A stretch of DNA of 64,000 nucleotides. Source: Halobacterium sp. CBA1132 (lineage in GTDB: Archaea; Halobacteriota; Halobacteria; Halobacteriales; Halobacteriaceae). Of the stretch, positions 41,411 to 50,089 are shown in pieces. Position 1 is the first letter of the stretch, and the number at the start of each line of letters is the position of its first letter. Made by a program: the position numbers and the translations under genes. The notes beneath the pieces were generated by a model. The model was not told the origin of the DNA. It saw only the letters and a program-made list of their open reading frames with translations, and ran no database searches. Location of the stretch: positions 1,674,001 to 1,738,000 of the forward strand of contig NZ_BCMZ01000001.1 in the NCBI RefSeq assembly GCF_001485535.1. The letters run 5' to 3'.

Positions 41411-42358
41411 ATGACAGACATCACAGTTCTGCGGACCGGCGCCCACGGCACGCCGATGTCGGAGTACGCGGACGCGCTCCGCGAGCGACTGCCCGAGTAC
41501 GACGTGGCGCTCGCGCGGACGCCCGCCGACGAGCGCGAACTCGTGGCGGACGCGCGCGTCGTGACGGGCGTCGACGTCGACGAGGAACTGCTCTCGCACG
41601 CCGACGAACTGGAGCTGTTTGCGGGTGCGTACGCCGGCTACGAGCACCTGCCGCTGGACGTGTTCCGTGAGCGCGGCGTGGCGGTGACGAACGCCGCGGG
41701 CGTCCACGCGCCCAGTGCGGGCGAGCAAGTGCTGGGCTACCTGTTGACGTTCGCGCGCCGCCTCCACGAGGGGTGGCGGCGCCAGCAGAACCGCGAGTTC
41801 CGTCACTTCCGAGCGCACGAACTGAAGGGTTCGACGGTGACCGTCGTCGGCCTCGGCGCTATCGGGCAGGGCGTCGTCCAGCGTCTCCAAGGGTTCGACG
41901 TGGACACCATCGGCGTGCGATACACGCCCGAGAAGGGCGGGCCGACCGACGAAGTCGTCGGGTTCGACGACGACGCGCTCCACGACGCGTTCGCTCGCAC
42001 GGACTACCTCGTGCTGGCGTGCCCGCTCACGGACACCACACAACATCTCGTCGACGAGGCCGCGTTCGACACGCTGCCGCCGGAGAGCGTGCTCGTGAAC
42101 GTCGCTCGCGGCGGCGTCGTCGACACGGACGCACTGATCTCAGCACTGCGCAGGGAACACATTCGGGGCGCTGCGCTCGACGTCACCGACCCCGAGCCGC
42201 TGCCGGAGGACCACGCGCTGTGGAACTTCGAGAACGTCGTCGTGACGCCGCACATGGCTGGGCAGACGCCCGAATACTGGAACCGGCTCGCGGACATCCT
42301 CGCGGCGAACGTCCCGCGCCTCGACACTAACGAGGAACTGCAGAACCGCGTCGCTTAG
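41411..42358 (+). CDS. D-isomer-specific 2-hydroxyacid dehydrogenase
   Basis: The 315-residue protein has the split catalytic domain around a Rossmann domain with VTVVGLGAIGQGVVQRLQGF. Catalytic Arg is in VLVNVARGGVVDTDAL, Glu in LDVTDPEPLPEDH, and His in VVVTPHMAGQTPEY. The substrate (glyoxylate, phosphoglycerate or other) is not readable. It is too short for a full SerA with regulatory ACT domain. Confidence 0.9.
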   Translation: MTDITVLRTGAHGTPMSEYADALRERLPEYDVALARTPADERELVADARVVTGVDVDEELLSHADELELFAGAYAGYEHLPLDVFRERGVAVTNAAGVHAPSAGEQVLGYLLTFARRLHEGWRRQQNREFRHFRAHELKGSTVTVVGLGAIGQGVVQRLQGFDVDTIGVRYTPEKGGPTDEVVGFDDDALHDAFARTDYLVLACPLTDTTQHLVDEAAFDTLPPESVLVNVARGGVVDTDALISALRREHIRGAALDVTDPEPLPEDHALWNFENVVVTPHMAGQTPEYWNRLADILAANVPRLDTNEELQNRVA

Positions 42359-43176
42359 CCCTCGACGTAGCCGAGCCACGCGAACAACACGCCGAACAGG
42401 CCCGCGAAGAGGGCGAGCAGCACGCCGATGCTGGCGGTGTCGCCGGACTCGGTGGTCGCGAAGTACGCGAACGCCGCGGCGAGCGCGACCGACCCGACCG
42501 CGAACGCGTACAGCGTCCGCGCTATCGTCGGATTCCGGTCGTGAGTCGGTGGCTCGGCGTCACTGGACTCGATGGCCTCCCGAATGCGGGCGGCGTCCGC
42601 CGAGGGAACGCCGAATAGTCGGGGCGCGCTCACACCAGGACTGTTGGGGTAGTGCACGCGGAGGACCGAAACCGAACCGAGGTCGTACCGGCTCACGGAG
42701 TCGACGGCGGTGAGTACGGTTTCGTTGTTGTTGGCGCGGAGGACGCCCTCTGCGGTATCGACATATCCCTCGCTACGGAGCGCCGCACCGATGGGGAGTG
42801 TCCCGAGGACAGCGACGGCGACGACGCCGAACAGACACTCCGACGGCGCGTCGAGCGCCACCAGCGCACCGAGTACGGCCGCCCACGCGACGCTCGCGGC
42901 GGCCAGTTCGCGCGCGGAGAAGTACTCTCGGAGTCCGTCGTTCCCGCTGCGCGCGAGCGCGGCGTGGGTCGCCATCCGTCGCGCACCGAGCAGGCCGAAC
43001 GCCAGCAGGAGCGCGAGCACCCCGAAGTTCCCGGAAAGCAGGCTGCCGGCGAACACGAACAGCGAGAACGCGCCGAAGAAGACGAAGAGACCCGCGATGG
43101 CGCCGAACGGGACCAGCGCGAGCGTTCGCAGCAGCCGGCTCGTTTCGACGGTGTACGTCCACTCGACGCGGGTCAC
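42355..43176 (-). CDS. Membrane protein with central soluble domain, unknown
   Basis: The 273-residue protein has two helices near 14-75, a helix pair near 90-130, a soluble segment about 135-210 (VDSVSRYDLGSVSVLRVHYP) that resembles a PH/bPH2-like strand set, and two C-terminal helices. No specific family recognised. A TATA-like TCGTTTTAAC at 43201-43210 (minus strand) supports the start. It is convergent with the dehydrogenase gene. Confidence 0.65.
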   Translation of the reverse strand: MTRVEWTYTVETSRLLRTLALVPFGAIAGLFVFFGAFSLFVFAGSLLSGNFGVLALLLAFGLLGARRMATHAALARSGNDGLREYFSARELAAASVAWAAVLGALVALDAPSECLFGVVAVAVLGTLPIGAALRSEGYVDTAEGVLRANNNETVLTAVDSVSRYDLGSVSVLRVHYPNSPGVSAPRLFGVPSADAARIREAIESSDAEPPTHDRNPTIARTLYAFAVGSVALAAAFAYFATTESGDTASIGVLLALFAGLFGVLFAWLGYVEG

Positions 43177-43221
43177 GACAGTCGGTTCGCGGAACCGACA
43201 GTTAAAACGAGCGGGGGCGTC

Positions 43222-44253
43222 TCAGACCCAGCCCTCACTGGCGAGCAGTTCGCCGTTGAGGAGGCTGGCGCCGGCCGCACCGCGGATGGTGTTGTGCGCG
43301 AGGCAGTTGTACTGGAGGCCCGAGTCCGTCTCTTGGATGCCGCCCGCGGCGACCGCCATTCCGTCGCCGAGCATGCGGTCGAGGCGCGGCTGCGGGCGGT
43401 CGGGCTCCTCGAAGACGTGGACGAGCTGGTCGGGCGCGCTCGGGAGGTCCAGCGTCGGCGCGTCCCGGAACGCCTCCGCAACTTCCTCGGGGGTGGGCTC
43501 GTCGGCCGTCTCCACGAAGACGTTCTCGAGGTGGCCGTCGAGCGTCGGAATGCGGTTGCAGGAAGCGGAGACGCTGGCGTCGTGCCACGAGACCTCGGAG
43601 TCGGCGAACTCGCCGAGGAGTTTGCGGGACTCGGTCTCCATCTTCGCTTCCTCGCCGCCGATGTGCGGGACGGCGTTGTCGATAATCTCCATCGACGTCA
43701 CGCCCGAATAGCCCGCGCCAGAGACGGCCTGCAGCGTCGAGACGTGGACGCGTTCGAGGCCGAACTGGCGGAGCGCGGCGAGCGTCGGGACCATCGTAAT
43801 CGTCGAGCAGTTCGGATTCTTCACGAGCGCGCCGTCCCACCCGCGCTCGTCGCGCTGCACGTCGATGAGGTCGAGGTGGTCGGCGTTCACTTCCGGAATC
43901 ACGAGCGGCACGTCGTCGGCGGCGCGCGCGTTGCTCGAATTCGAGGAGACGACGAACCCGGCCTCGCAGAGCGCGGGTTCGACGCGCTCGCCGACGCTGG
44001 ACGGCAGCGCGGAGAACAGCAGGTCGGTGTCGTCGGGAATCTCGTCCGGGTCGGTGTCGCGGACCTCGACGTCCGCCACGTCCTCGGGAATCGGCGTGTC
44101 GAGGCGCCACTTCGCCGCCTCGCGGTATCGCTTCCCCGCGCTCTCCGGGCTCGCGGTAAGTACTGAGAGTTCGAACTCCGGGTGGCCGTCCAGCAGTTGG
44201 ATGAATCGCTGGCCGACCGCACCAGTCGCACCGAGTACGCCGACAGATGTCAT
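43222..44253 (-). CDS. asd: Aspartate-semialdehyde dehydrogenase
   Basis: The 343-residue protein makes aspartate semialdehyde, the branch point to Lys, Met and Thr. NADP motif is GVLGATGAVGQRFIQLL, the catalytic Cys is in VKNPNCSTITMVPTLAAL, the substrate motif is SGAGYSGVTSME, and the catalytic His lies in RIPTLDGHLENVFVE. It resembles the archaeal/fungal-type enzyme. Length is complete. Confidence 0.95.
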   Translation of the reverse strand: MTSVGVLGATGAVGQRFIQLLDGHPEFELSVLTASPESAGKRYREAAKWRLDTPIPEDVADVEVRDTDPDEIPDDTDLLFSALPSSVGERVEPALCEAGFVVSSNSSNARAADDVPLVIPEVNADHLDLIDVQRDERGWDGALVKNPNCSTITMVPTLAALRQFGLERVHVSTLQAVSGAGYSGVTSMEIIDNAVPHIGGEEAKMETESRKLLGEFADSEVSWHDASVSASCNRIPTLDGHLENVFVETADEPTPEEVAEAFRDAPTLDLPSAPDQLVHVFEEPDRPQPRLDRMLGDGMAVAAGGIQETDSGLQYNCLAHNTIRGAAGASLLNGELLASEGWV

Positions 44254-44335
44254 ACCACCCTCTCAGAACCGGGTAGTGAAACCCCTTCGGGTGGTGGAAA
44301 ATTAAGCACGTTCCCCGGCGGCGGCCGCCGGACGA

Positions 44336-44515
44336 CTACTCGCGCTTGTGCGTGATGTAGCCCGCGATGCGGTTGCGGACCGGCTTCGACTCGACGTTCG
44401 TGAGCTCCGTGACGGCTTCCTTGTTGTGATCGAAGTCTTCGCGGCTGAACGCGTCGGGGTATCGCTCCATGAGAATGTTCCCCGTCTTCTTGACGTAGTC
44501 GGGCTTGATGGCCAT
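44336..44515 (-). CDS. rps17e: 30S ribosomal protein S17e
   Basis: Reading the minus strand from ATG at 44515 gives 59 residues starting [20 protein letters not shown] and ending [10 protein letters not shown]. The IKPxYVKKxGxxLxExYPDxF opening is the S17e signature of archaea and eukaryotes. A TATA-like TTTTAACG lies about 25-32 nt upstream. Confidence 0.95.
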   Translation of the reverse strand: MAIKPDYVKKTGNILMERYPDAFSREDFDHNKEAVTELTNVESKPVRNRIAGYITHKRE

Positions 44516-44539
44516 ACGGTCTGGTTCATTCGCCGTGCG

Positions 44540-44547
44540 TTAAAAGG
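44540..44547 (-). promoter_or_regulatory. TATA box for rps17e
   Basis: The minus strand reads CTTTTAAC, 25-32 nt before the ATG at 44515. Confidence 0.5.
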
Positions 44548-44616
44548 ATTCGTTTCACGAGCACGACTCGACTTCTGGAGGTGTGTCCTGAGTGAGGGAC
44601 GTTACCGTCTTCGACA

Positions 44617-44877
44617 CCTCGAAAGCCCCCGTGCTGCCGACTCCCGGGACTCGCTGTGCTCCTCAGTCGCGACGCTCCCTGCGGTGCTTGCGTCGTCCGG
44701 GTTCGTCGGCAGCACGGCCCCTTTCAATCCGCCCGCTGCCGGCTGCCCAACCGGCTACGGGCGGACTGAAAGGGGCGGGCCGCTCGCGCCTGCGTGGTCG
44801 TTTCGCCGGCCGCTATCTGCGAGCGGAGCGAGCAGATATGCCGGCGAGCGACCGCGAGCGGCCCGGGGCTTTCGAGG
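44617..44877. repeat. Non-coding element with terminal inverted repeats, copy 2
   Basis: The ends are CCTCGAAAGCCCC (44617-44629) and GGGGCTTTCGAGG (44865-44877), a perfect 13-bp inverted repeat enclosing 261 bp. The centre holds the same long hairpin as copy 1 (CCCCTTTCAATCC at one side, GGACTGAAAGGGG at the other) and the shared phrase CGGTGCTTGCGTCG. No open frame looks coding. It fills the gap between rps17e and the deoxyhypusine synthase gene. Confidence 0.78.
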
Positions 44878-44908
44878 CGTCAGAAACGAACCAGTACGTG
44901 CAGTCGCG

Positions 44909-45895
44909 CTACTCCGAATCGCGCTCGAACGCGCCGGCGACGAGCAGCGGGAAGACGAGCGTGGCTTCGGCCTCGATTTGGGTGTAGTTGGTCTCGGACT
45001 CGTCTTTGATTTTCCCCCACGAGACGGCTTCTTCGGGCGGCGCGCCGGAGAGCGAGCCGTCGCCTTCCATGCCCGTGGAGATGTAGACGGCGTACTCGGC
45101 GCCGCCGCGGAAGAGGTTCGTCATGATGGCGTGGTGCTTGGGGACGCCGTCGCCGACCGCGATGAGGCCCGTGGTGTCCGCGAGCAGGCCCTCCTCGATG
45201 AGCGTGTCGTAGTCGTCGACGATTTCGATGCCGACCTCGGAGTCGTAGCCCTGCCGGTAGTAGTAGAGGAAGTTCCCGATTTCGGCGTCCGTGAGCGCCG
45301 GACAGAACACGGGGACGTCCTGGTCGGCGGCGTTCTTCAGCACGGAGTCCTCGTCGTCTAAGGTCTCGCCGAGTTCCCGCGCGAAGTCGGTCGGGGTGCG
45401 GACTTTCTCCTCGGCGAAGAAGTCCTCGAAGAAGTCGTAGAGATACTCCTCCAGCCAGACGTAGCGGTCCGAGGGGACGAAGATGTTGCCGAGGCGGTTG
45501 ATGCCTTCCTCGCGGAGCGCGGCCTCGTCGGCGTCCCACTCGCCCATCTTGAACGGCTTCGCGGTCTTGATGACGTCCTCGGTCAGGGAGCCGGAGGTGG
45601 TGATGATGACGTCGACGTGGCCCTCGCGGACGAGGTGCGCGACGACCTCGCGAAGCCCCGAGGAGACGATGTTCGACGTGAACGTGAGGTAGACGGTGGC
45701 GTCGTCGTCGCGCATGTCCTGCACGATGTCGACGCCCTCCGCGAGGTGTGTGGCCTGGAAGCCCGTCGTCGCGTACGCGTCCAGCATCTCGAAGAAGTCG
45801 AAGTCGCCGCGGAAGTCGTAGCCGCGGACGTCCTCGGTGTCCAGCTCGCCGTCCGAGCCCGGGAGGACGTTCTCGCGGGTGTCGTCGTCGGTCAT
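44909..45895 (-). CDS. Deoxyhypusine synthase
   Basis: The 328-residue enzyme transfers the aminobutyl group of spermidine to a Lys of aIF5A, using NAD. Motifs are LTFTSNIVSSGLREVVAHLV, IITTSGSLTEDVIK, RLGNIFVPSDRYVWLEEYL, and a C-terminal VSWGKIKDESE with the Lys that forms the enzyme intermediate. In haloarchaea, which make agmatine-based polyamines, the donor may differ from spermidine, so the reaction here is inferred. Confidence 0.94.
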   Translation of the reverse strand: MTDDDTRENVLPGSDGELDTEDVRGYDFRGDFDFFEMLDAYATTGFQATHLAEGVDIVQDMRDDDATVYLTFTSNIVSSGLREVVAHLVREGHVDVIITTSGSLTEDVIKTAKPFKMGEWDADEAALREEGINRLGNIFVPSDRYVWLEEYLYDFFEDFFAEEKVRTPTDFARELGETLDDEDSVLKNAADQDVPVFCPALTDAEIGNFLYYYRQGYDSEVGIEIVDDYDTLIEEGLLADTTGLIAVGDGVPKHHAIMTNLFRGGAEYAVYISTGMEGDGSLSGAPPEEAVSWGKIKDESETNYTQIEAEATLVFPLLVAGAFERDSE

Positions 45896-45976
45896 GCCAC
45901 CGGCTAGTGGCCGCGCGAATTTGAACGTCCCGACATGCGACCGTCTACGACAGCCGTGTCCGGCTGATGGAGAATC

Positions 45977-46555
45977 CTACCACTCGCCGTCGACGCACTC
46001 GCGTACTCGCTGGATGGCCTCGCGTTCGCGCTCGCCGCCGCACTTGCGCGCGACGTCCGCGAAGAACCGCAGGCGCTCGCGCAGTGTCTCGGTGTCGTAG
46101 GCGGGGACGTCCAGGCGCGACGCCGCGACCGTCGCCTCCACGACCGCGTTGAACCCGCGGTTTATCGTGGCCGGCGACGCCCGCACGACTTCGCTCTCGA
46201 CGGGACGGAGTTCCCAGTGCTCGCGTCGCGTGCCGTCGTCCTCGTCCGTGCCGACGTGTTCGACCTCCACCTCAACCCACGCGTCCGCCGCGTCGAGCAC
46301 GCGCTCGCGCTCCTCGCGAATCGAGAGCGCGGCGTCGGCGAACACCACGGGGTCGGAGACGAACTGGACGTAGCCGCCGCCCTCGCGGTGGAAGTTCCGG
46401 CGCGTGCGCGTGTTCCCCCACGTCGTCGCCGTCGCCGTTTCTCCGTCCTCGGACGCCCGAATGCCCAGCGCAGCGACGTTCCACAGGTCGTTGGGCCCGC
46501 GCGTCGTCACGACCGTCTCCGTCGTCCCGCGCAGCGCGACCGGCCACTCAGCCAC
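45977..46555 (-). CDS. DUF447-family protein (flavin-reductase-like fold)
   Basis: The 192-residue protein starts with GTG at 46555, overlapping the upstream gene's stop by 8 nt. Conserved segments are VVTTRGPNDLWNVAALGIRA, TTWGNTRTRRNFHREGGGYV and a helical C-tail, typical of DUF447. Archaeal DUF447 genes often sit near a CitG-like gene, as here, and have been tied by context to pterin or one-carbon metabolism. No activity is established. Confidence 0.87.
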   Translation of the reverse strand: MAEWPVALRGTTETVVTTRGPNDLWNVAALGIRASEDGETATATTWGNTRTRRNFHREGGGYVQFVSDPVVFADAALSIREERERVLDAADAWVEVEVEHVGTDEDDGTRREHWELRPVESEVVRASPATINRGFNAVVEATVAASRLDVPAYDTETLRERLRFFADVARKCGGEREREAIQRVRECVDGEW

Positions 46556-47384
46556 GGACGGACACCCCGCGTTCGAGCGCGACGAACACCGCGGCGGCGG
46601 TGAGGTCCGCGGTCGTTCCGGGGTTGACGCCGCGCTCCACGAGGTCGTCGGCGAACTCCCGGACTTCCTCGGTGTCGGCGCGCTGCAGGGAGAGCGCACG
46701 CTCCTGGACCTCGCGAGCGACGCCCTCGCCGTGCTGCGTGACGACGAGCGTGTCGAGGTCCTCGGCGAGCAGCGTGAGGAACGCGGACGCCGCGCGGTCG
46801 GTCAGCGGCCCACGCTCCGCCTCGATGCGGGCGGCCGCGCGGAACACGCGCGGGAACCCCTGCAGCCACTCGCGGGCGTTCGCGTCGTGGTCGGTGCCGA
46901 GTGCCATCACGTCTTCGAGCGTGAGGTCGCGCTCGCGGAGCGCGGGAATCGCCGCCGCGCCGCGGCGCGCGTCCAGCGCGTCCACGCCCTCTGGCGGGTC
47001 CGGAACCGCGACTTCGGCGTGCTCGAACGCGCGGTAGAACGCCTCGGCGTCCGCGACGGTCGTCGCCTCCACGATATCGGTGACGCCCTCGGGCGAGAGG
47101 TCGCCGCGGCTCGCGGCGCGCACGAGCGGCGTCAACAACAGCAGGCAGCCGAACTGCGTGTTCGTCCCGCTGCCGTCGGCCATCCCCGCGACGGCCGTCT
47201 CGAAGGCGTCCCCGACGGGGCCGTCGGCGGCGGCTTCGAGGCCGTCCCGTGCGCCGACCGCGCCGGCGAGGAACTGCTCGAAGTGGAGGTCCGCGAGGTC
47301 GCGCTCGCGGTCGACGTTCCCGGGCTTCGGCGTCCCCGCGACCTCCACGAGCAGCGCGAGTTCGGCGTGCTCGGGCGGCGTCAC
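46548..47384 (-). CDS. Triphosphoribosyl-dephospho-CoA synthase (CitG)-like protein
   Basis: The 278-residue, helix-rich protein starts with GTG inside the stop of the Dus-like gene. CitG-type motifs are VEVAGTPKPGNVDRERDLAD near the N-terminus and SGTNTQFGCLLLLTPLVRAA, followed by TLEDVMALGTDHDANAREWL. Haloarchaea lack the citrate lyase this family is named for, so the archaeal protein must do another nucleotide-transfer or ring-opening job. The cluster context points to coenzyme biosynthesis. Confidence 0.85.
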   Translation of the reverse strand: MTPPEHAELALLVEVAGTPKPGNVDRERDLADLHFEQFLAGAVGARDGLEAAADGPVGDAFETAVAGMADGSGTNTQFGCLLLLTPLVRAASRGDLSPEGVTDIVEATTVADAEAFYRAFEHAEVAVPDPPEGVDALDARRGAAAIPALRERDLTLEDVMALGTDHDANAREWLQGFPRVFRAAARIEAERGPLTDRAASAFLTLLAEDLDTLVVTQHGEGVAREVQERALSLQRADTEEVREFADDLVERGVNPGTTADLTAAAVFVALERGVSVRG

Positions 47385-48112
47385 AGGAACCACTCCTTGA
47401 CCGCGGCGTACACCGACTGCACCGCCTCGACATCGCGGCTCGGCCGCCCGACGCTGACCGCGTCCGCACCGTACGAGAGGTACTCGAAGACGTCCTCGCG
47501 GCCGCGCACGCCGTTGTTCGCGACGACGAACAGGTCGGTCGCCTCGGCGATGTCGCGGACGACGCGCCGCGAGTCCATCGCGTCCACGTGAATCGCGTCG
47601 GCGCCGGCGCGCTCGATGGCTTTCGCGAGCGTCGGCAGGTGCGCGCCCTCGACTTCCGCCCGGACTTTCACGGAGACCGCCGCGCCCGCGTCGCTCGCGG
47701 TCTCGACCTGCTCGCAGAGCCGTCCGGTGTCTCCCAGCAGTGACTCGCCGGCGCCCGCGGCGCACATTTCGTCCTGCCGGCAGTGCGCGTTCACTTCGAG
47801 CATCGCGTCGTGGTCGGCGCAGACCGCGGCAACCTCCCGTAGCGCGTCGAGTTCGACCGCGCGGACGTTCACGCCGGCACGCAGGAAGGCGTCGTCGAGT
47901 TCGCCGAGCTGGTCGTCGACGAACGCAATCGGGTCCGCGGGGAGGAACTCCTCGCGGTCGCGGTCGACCATCGCTCGGGCGGCTTCGCGGGTCGGCTCGT
48001 CGACGGCGATACCCCCGAGGAAAGCCGCGCCGGCGGGCCGAGCGCAGGCTTCCGCCCACTCGGCGTCGGACTCGCCGCTGAGGCTCGCGAGCGCGACGCG
48101 CGGCGCGAACAT
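47381..48112 (-). CDS. Dihydrouridine-synthase-like TIM-barrel flavoprotein
   Basis: The 243-residue protein starts [20 protein letters not shown]. Dus-like motifs are VNAHCRQDEMCAAGAGESLL (active-site Cys region), VSVKVRAEVEG, AIHVDAMDSR and VVANNGVRGREDV, with a phosphate-binding YGADAVSVGRPS. It lacks the C-terminal RNA-binding domain of true Dus enzymes and is shorter, so it may act on a small molecule. It overlaps both neighbours by one to a few bases. Confidence 0.82.
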   Translation of the reverse strand: MFAPRVALASLSGESDAEWAEACARPAGAAFLGGIAVDEPTREAARAMVDRDREEFLPADPIAFVDDQLGELDDAFLRAGVNVRAVELDALREVAAVCADHDAMLEVNAHCRQDEMCAAGAGESLLGDTGRLCEQVETASDAGAAVSVKVRAEVEGAHLPTLAKAIERAGADAIHVDAMDSRRVVRDIAEATDLFVVANNGVRGREDVFEYLSYGADAVSVGRPSRDVEAVQSVYAAVKEWFL

Positions 48113-49119
48113 CAGGCCACCTCCCCGCCAGCGCGCTCGATTGCCTGCTGGCAGGCGCGGGCGACGCGCTCGGCGTCCGCGTCGTCGTTCATCTCGGTGT
48201 CCGTGCAAACGACCGGTCGGTCGAGACTGGTGCCGTCGGCGTCGTCGAGCACGAACGCGTCCGCGAACGGGTAGGCGTCCGCCACACCCGCCGTCGACGG
48301 CTCGTAGCCGACTGCATCCATCAGTTTCGCCGCGGGTCCCGAGAACACTTCGTCCTCGACGAACGGGGAGACGGCGACCACGGTCGACTCGCGGAGCGCC
48401 TCGCGGACGCCGTCGAGCGCGAGCACCGGGCCGATGCTCGTGACTGGGTTCGAGGGTCCGATAATTACGGGCCCGTCGCGGAGCGCGTCGAGCGCGGCGT
48501 CCCCCGGGGCGGCTCGGTCGGCGCCCCGGAACTCCACGTCCTCGACGGTCGGTTCGCCGTTCTCCGCGACCCAGAACGCCTGAAAGTGCAGTTCGCCGTC
48601 GGGCGTGTGGACGATTGTCGCGACGGGGTCGTCGCTCATCGGGACCACGTCGGCCGCGAGGCCGAACGCGTCCGCGAGCGTTCGCGTGACCTCCGTGAGT
48701 GAGTTGCCTTCGTCGAGGAGGCTGGTGCGGAGGACGTGGACCGCTCGGTCGCGGTCCCCGATGAACATGAACTCGCTGGCCGCCGAGAAGCGCCGCCAGC
48801 GCGCGAGGTCGCGGCCCGCCGTCTGTCTGCCGTCAGGGAGGTATCGAGGACCGGGCTCGATGCCGGCGGCCCGCGAGAGGTCGGTGAGGTAGTCGTGGGT
48901 CGTCGCGTCGTCGCCCTCGATACCCCACCACGTCTCGCGGTCCAGCACGTCGCCGCCCTCGAAGAGCACGGTGTCGACGTCCGGACAGACGAGCACGCCC
49001 CCGAGTTCCACGTCGTCGCCGGTGTTCGCGACGACCGTGAGTTCCGTTGGGTCGAAGACCTCGCGGCCGCCCGCGAGGAGCTTCGGCGTCCCCGTCCCTC
49101 CGGCGAGGAACGTCGTCAT
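48112..49119 (-). CDS. cofD: LPPG:FO 2-phospho-L-lactate transferase (coenzyme F420 synthesis)
   Basis: The 335-residue protein starts [20 protein letters not shown], the CofD signature. [56 protein letters not shown] and a [20 protein letters not shown] segment complete it. It joins FO to a lactyl- or enolpyruvyl-phosphate guanosine donor to build F420. It is first in a tight minus-strand cluster with the Dus-like, CitG-like and DUF447 genes. Confidence 0.95.
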   Translation of the reverse strand: MTTFLAGGTGTPKLLAGGREVFDPTELTVVANTGDDVELGGVLVCPDVDTVLFEGGDVLDRETWWGIEGDDATTHDYLTDLSRAAGIEPGPRYLPDGRQTAGRDLARWRRFSAASEFMFIGDRDRAVHVLRTSLLDEGNSLTEVTRTLADAFGLAADVVPMSDDPVATIVHTPDGELHFQAFWVAENGEPTVEDVEFRGADRAAPGDAALDALRDGPVIIGPSNPVTSIGPVLALDGVREALRESTVVAVSPFVEDEVFSGPAAKLMDAVGYEPSTAGVADAYPFADAFVLDDADGTSLDRPVVCTDTEMNDDADAERVARACQQAIERAGGEVA

Positions 49120-49193
49120 GGCTCGTCGTCGGGGCGCAGTCCGGTAAACCCTTGCGTCACCGGCGTACGAGCGCAGAAGTAGACCGGAGAGAG

Positions 49194-49967
49194 TTAGGCG
49201 GAGGTGTTCGCGCGCGCCTCGTCGAGCCACGCCGGCTCGGAGACAGTCGTCGAACCGATGTCGACGTACCGCTGGTCGGTGGCGATGCTCGCCTCGCCGT
49301 TACTCGTGGACACCGTCAGCGAGTAGCCGAACCGCTTCACGAGGCCGTCGTCGGTGATGTAGAGTTCCGCGGTCAGGCTCGTGAGGTTCTCCGTGTCGAG
49401 GCTGCCGAGCCCGGGCGCAGACTGGTTGAGGTCCTCGACGCCGCTGGCTTCGTAGACGTGCGTGTCCGTTCCATCGACAGTCTCGCTCCCCGTGTGGGAG
49501 AACGAGAACGCTCCAACGAACGATTCGAGTTGGCTGCCCGCCAACTGCGACGTGTTCGGCGCCTCCCGGGGAATCGTGTACCGGGTCTGATTGTCCGCCG
49601 TCGAGACACGCTGGTATGCCGTGCCGTTCCCGAAGCCGAACTGCTCGACAGTCTGCATAGGGGACTCCTGCGTGGCGAAGTACGCGCCCGTCGCGAGGTC
49701 GACCGCAGTCGACGACTGAACGGAGACCGACTGGCCGCCCTGCGTCCGGTTGGACGTGGAGACGAGCGTGAACGTGCCTGCGTCGCGAACGACGGACTCG
49801 TGGGTCTGTGCGACGGTCTGGGCGTCGAGCGGCGACTCGTAGACGGGGTCGCCGGCGCCGCCGGCTGTCGTCTCGGGGGCGGTCGTCGCGCCGCCGTTCC
49901 CGCCGGCGCTACACCCGGCGAAGACGAGTAAGGCCGCGACGGCGACGGCCGCAATCTGTTTTCGCAT
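49194..49967 (-). CDS. Haloarchaeal lipoprotein (DUF7537-like)
   Basis: The 257-residue protein starts [20 protein letters not shown], a signal peptide with an FAGC lipobox. A Gly/Thr-rich linker follows. The mature domain is beta-rich with many Asn and Thr ([20 protein letters not shown], then [19 protein letters not shown]), resembling the LolA/LppX-like fold proposed for this family. It is likely anchored outside the membrane. Ligand unknown. Confidence 0.8.
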   Translation of the reverse strand: MRKQIAAVAVAALLVFAGCSAGGNGGATTAPETTAGGAGDPVYESPLDAQTVAQTHESVVRDAGTFTLVSTSNRTQGGQSVSVQSSTAVDLATGAYFATQESPMQTVEQFGFGNGTAYQRVSTADNQTRYTIPREAPNTSQLAGSQLESFVGAFSFSHTGSETVDGTDTHVYEASGVEDLNQSAPGLGSLDTENLTSLTAELYITDDGLVKRFGYSLTVSTSNGEASIATDQRYVDIGSTTVSEPAWLDEARANTSA

Positions 49968-50089
49968 GCTCTCGAATTCGGCGGACGAGCGGAAAACCCC
50001 TCCGAACGCCACCGCCGCGGCACCGCGGTCGACAGCCCGCAGACGGCCGTTCCACGGGTTTTTAGGCGAGAACGCCGAACGCCCGCCCA

